From the NCBI GenBank assembly GCA_021791715.1, contig JAJYWB010000015.1:1-64000 (forward strand): DNA of 64,000 bases, read 5' to 3'. The notes beneath the pieces were generated by a model. The model searched no databases and was not told where the DNA came from. It saw only the letters and a program-made list of their open reading frames with translations. This document shows positions 63,674 to 64,000 of this stretch, one piece after another. A program made the translations under genes and the position numbers. The DNA comes from Planctomycetota bacterium. GTDB lineage: Bacteria; Planctomycetota; Planctomycetia; Isosphaerales; Isosphaeraceae. The stretch's first letter is position 1, and each line of letters begins with the position of its first letter.

Positions 63674-64000
63674 ATGACGCTTTGGCACATCGATATCGAG
63701 CCTTCCCCCGGACAACCCGATCATGTCGGCGTGCGGATCGCGATCGAGGCCGCCGATCTCAACTCGCACGGTCCGTGGCGAGTTCGATCGAGTCGCGGCT
63801 TTTTGATCGAAGGCGATCTGACCGAAGCCGAGATCGATCGTTTAGCGCGTGATCTCTTCGTCGATCGCGTCGTCGAAACGTATCGAATCTCGCGTTGTCC
63901 CGAATCGGTCGCTCACTCAACCTCGAATCCGCCGCACTCGAGCCCGGTCGATTCGATCGGATCGGCTCACGCCGGCGTTTCAGAAGTTGTTCATGTGATC
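63674..64000 (+). CDS. purL: Phosphoribosylformylglycinamidine synthase (PurS-like N-terminus of PurL), partial
   Basis: The first 109 codons of a gene that runs off the window. The ATG at 63674 follows an AGGA. The protein begins MTLWHIDIEPSPGQPDHVGV, and later GFLIEGDLTEAEIDRLAR; both match the PurS-like domain that begins one type of bacterial PurL. The last visible residues are a Ser/His-rich linker. The enzyme makes formylglycinamidine ribonucleotide in purine synthesis. Absent from ordinary ORF scans here because no stop lies in the window. Confidence 0.85.
   Translation, partial: MTLWHIDIEPSPGQPDHVGVRIAIEAADLNSHGPWRVRSSRGFLIEGDLTEAEIDRLARDLFVDRVVETYRISRCPESVAHSTSNPPHSSPVDSIGSAHAGVSEVVHVI

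Noticed and set aside
1-64000. tRNA and rRNA genes
   Set aside because: No sequence with a tRNA T-loop and acceptor pairing, and no rRNA-like stretch, was recognised by eye; a tRNAscan or barrnap run would decide.

Overview
The window looks like chromosomal DNA of a member of the Planctomycetota. The signs are Tat-exported Gfo/Idh/MocA oxidoreductase and TIM-barrel isomerase genes behind an SGNH esterase, an ABC-2 permease fused to a CPBP protease, a PurS-like N-terminus that opens a PurL-type gene, a DUF5989 protein, and several secreted proteins of unknown function. The DNA is unusually rich in GATC and the palindrome CGATCG, inside and outside genes. No rRNA, tRNA or CRISPR array was seen. 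The phylum is inferred from gene content only.

Layout. 1-380: two copies of a ~110-bp palindromic element. 380-5910 (minus strand): amino acid permease, a four-frame operon-like run (HTH membrane protein, small membrane protein, GT2 glycosyltransferase, joined by ATGA overlaps), and LarC. 6365-7877 (minus): a previously unmarked retron, made of a reverse transcriptase and, directly upstream, an msr-msd-like RNA bounded by a 16-bp a1/a2 inverted repeat with a G right after a1. This is the most interesting locus. 7991-12346: mfd and a double pseudo-receiver protein. 12771-13654: parD with a parE gene split by ~265 bp that contains a third palindromic element. 13758-17371 (minus): SGNH hydrolase, isomerase and oxidoreductase operon. 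17703-22931: sulfurtransferase, then a three-subunit molybdenum hydroxylase with a Tat signal on the Fe-S subunit, then a small four-cysteine protein.

23080-33546 (plus): polX, DUF2203, cmk-plsC, hisI, a class V aminotransferase with serA (probably serine synthesis), an MFS transporter and an esterase. 33909-41979: a secreted EF-hand-like protein, an M48 protease whose 3' end has been duplicated downstream, a DUF5989 protein, and two paralogous membrane SGNH proteins. 42109-48040 (plus): xseA, xseB, polyprenyl synthase, dxs, nadK, a common bacterial gene order joining DNA repair and isoprenoid supply. 48080-55600 (minus): AsmA-like protein coupled to a GT-C type glycosyltransferase, AI-2E family transporter, a membrane protein. 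55644-64000 (plus): cysteine-rich HEAT protein, thioesterase, gamma-glutamyltransferase-like enzyme, NatA-type ATPase with the permease/CPBP fusion, prephenate dehydrogenase, and the start of purL.

Most genes are ordinary housekeeping or envelope genes. The accessory signals are the retron, the broken toxin-antitoxin pair, the palindromic elements and the local duplications.
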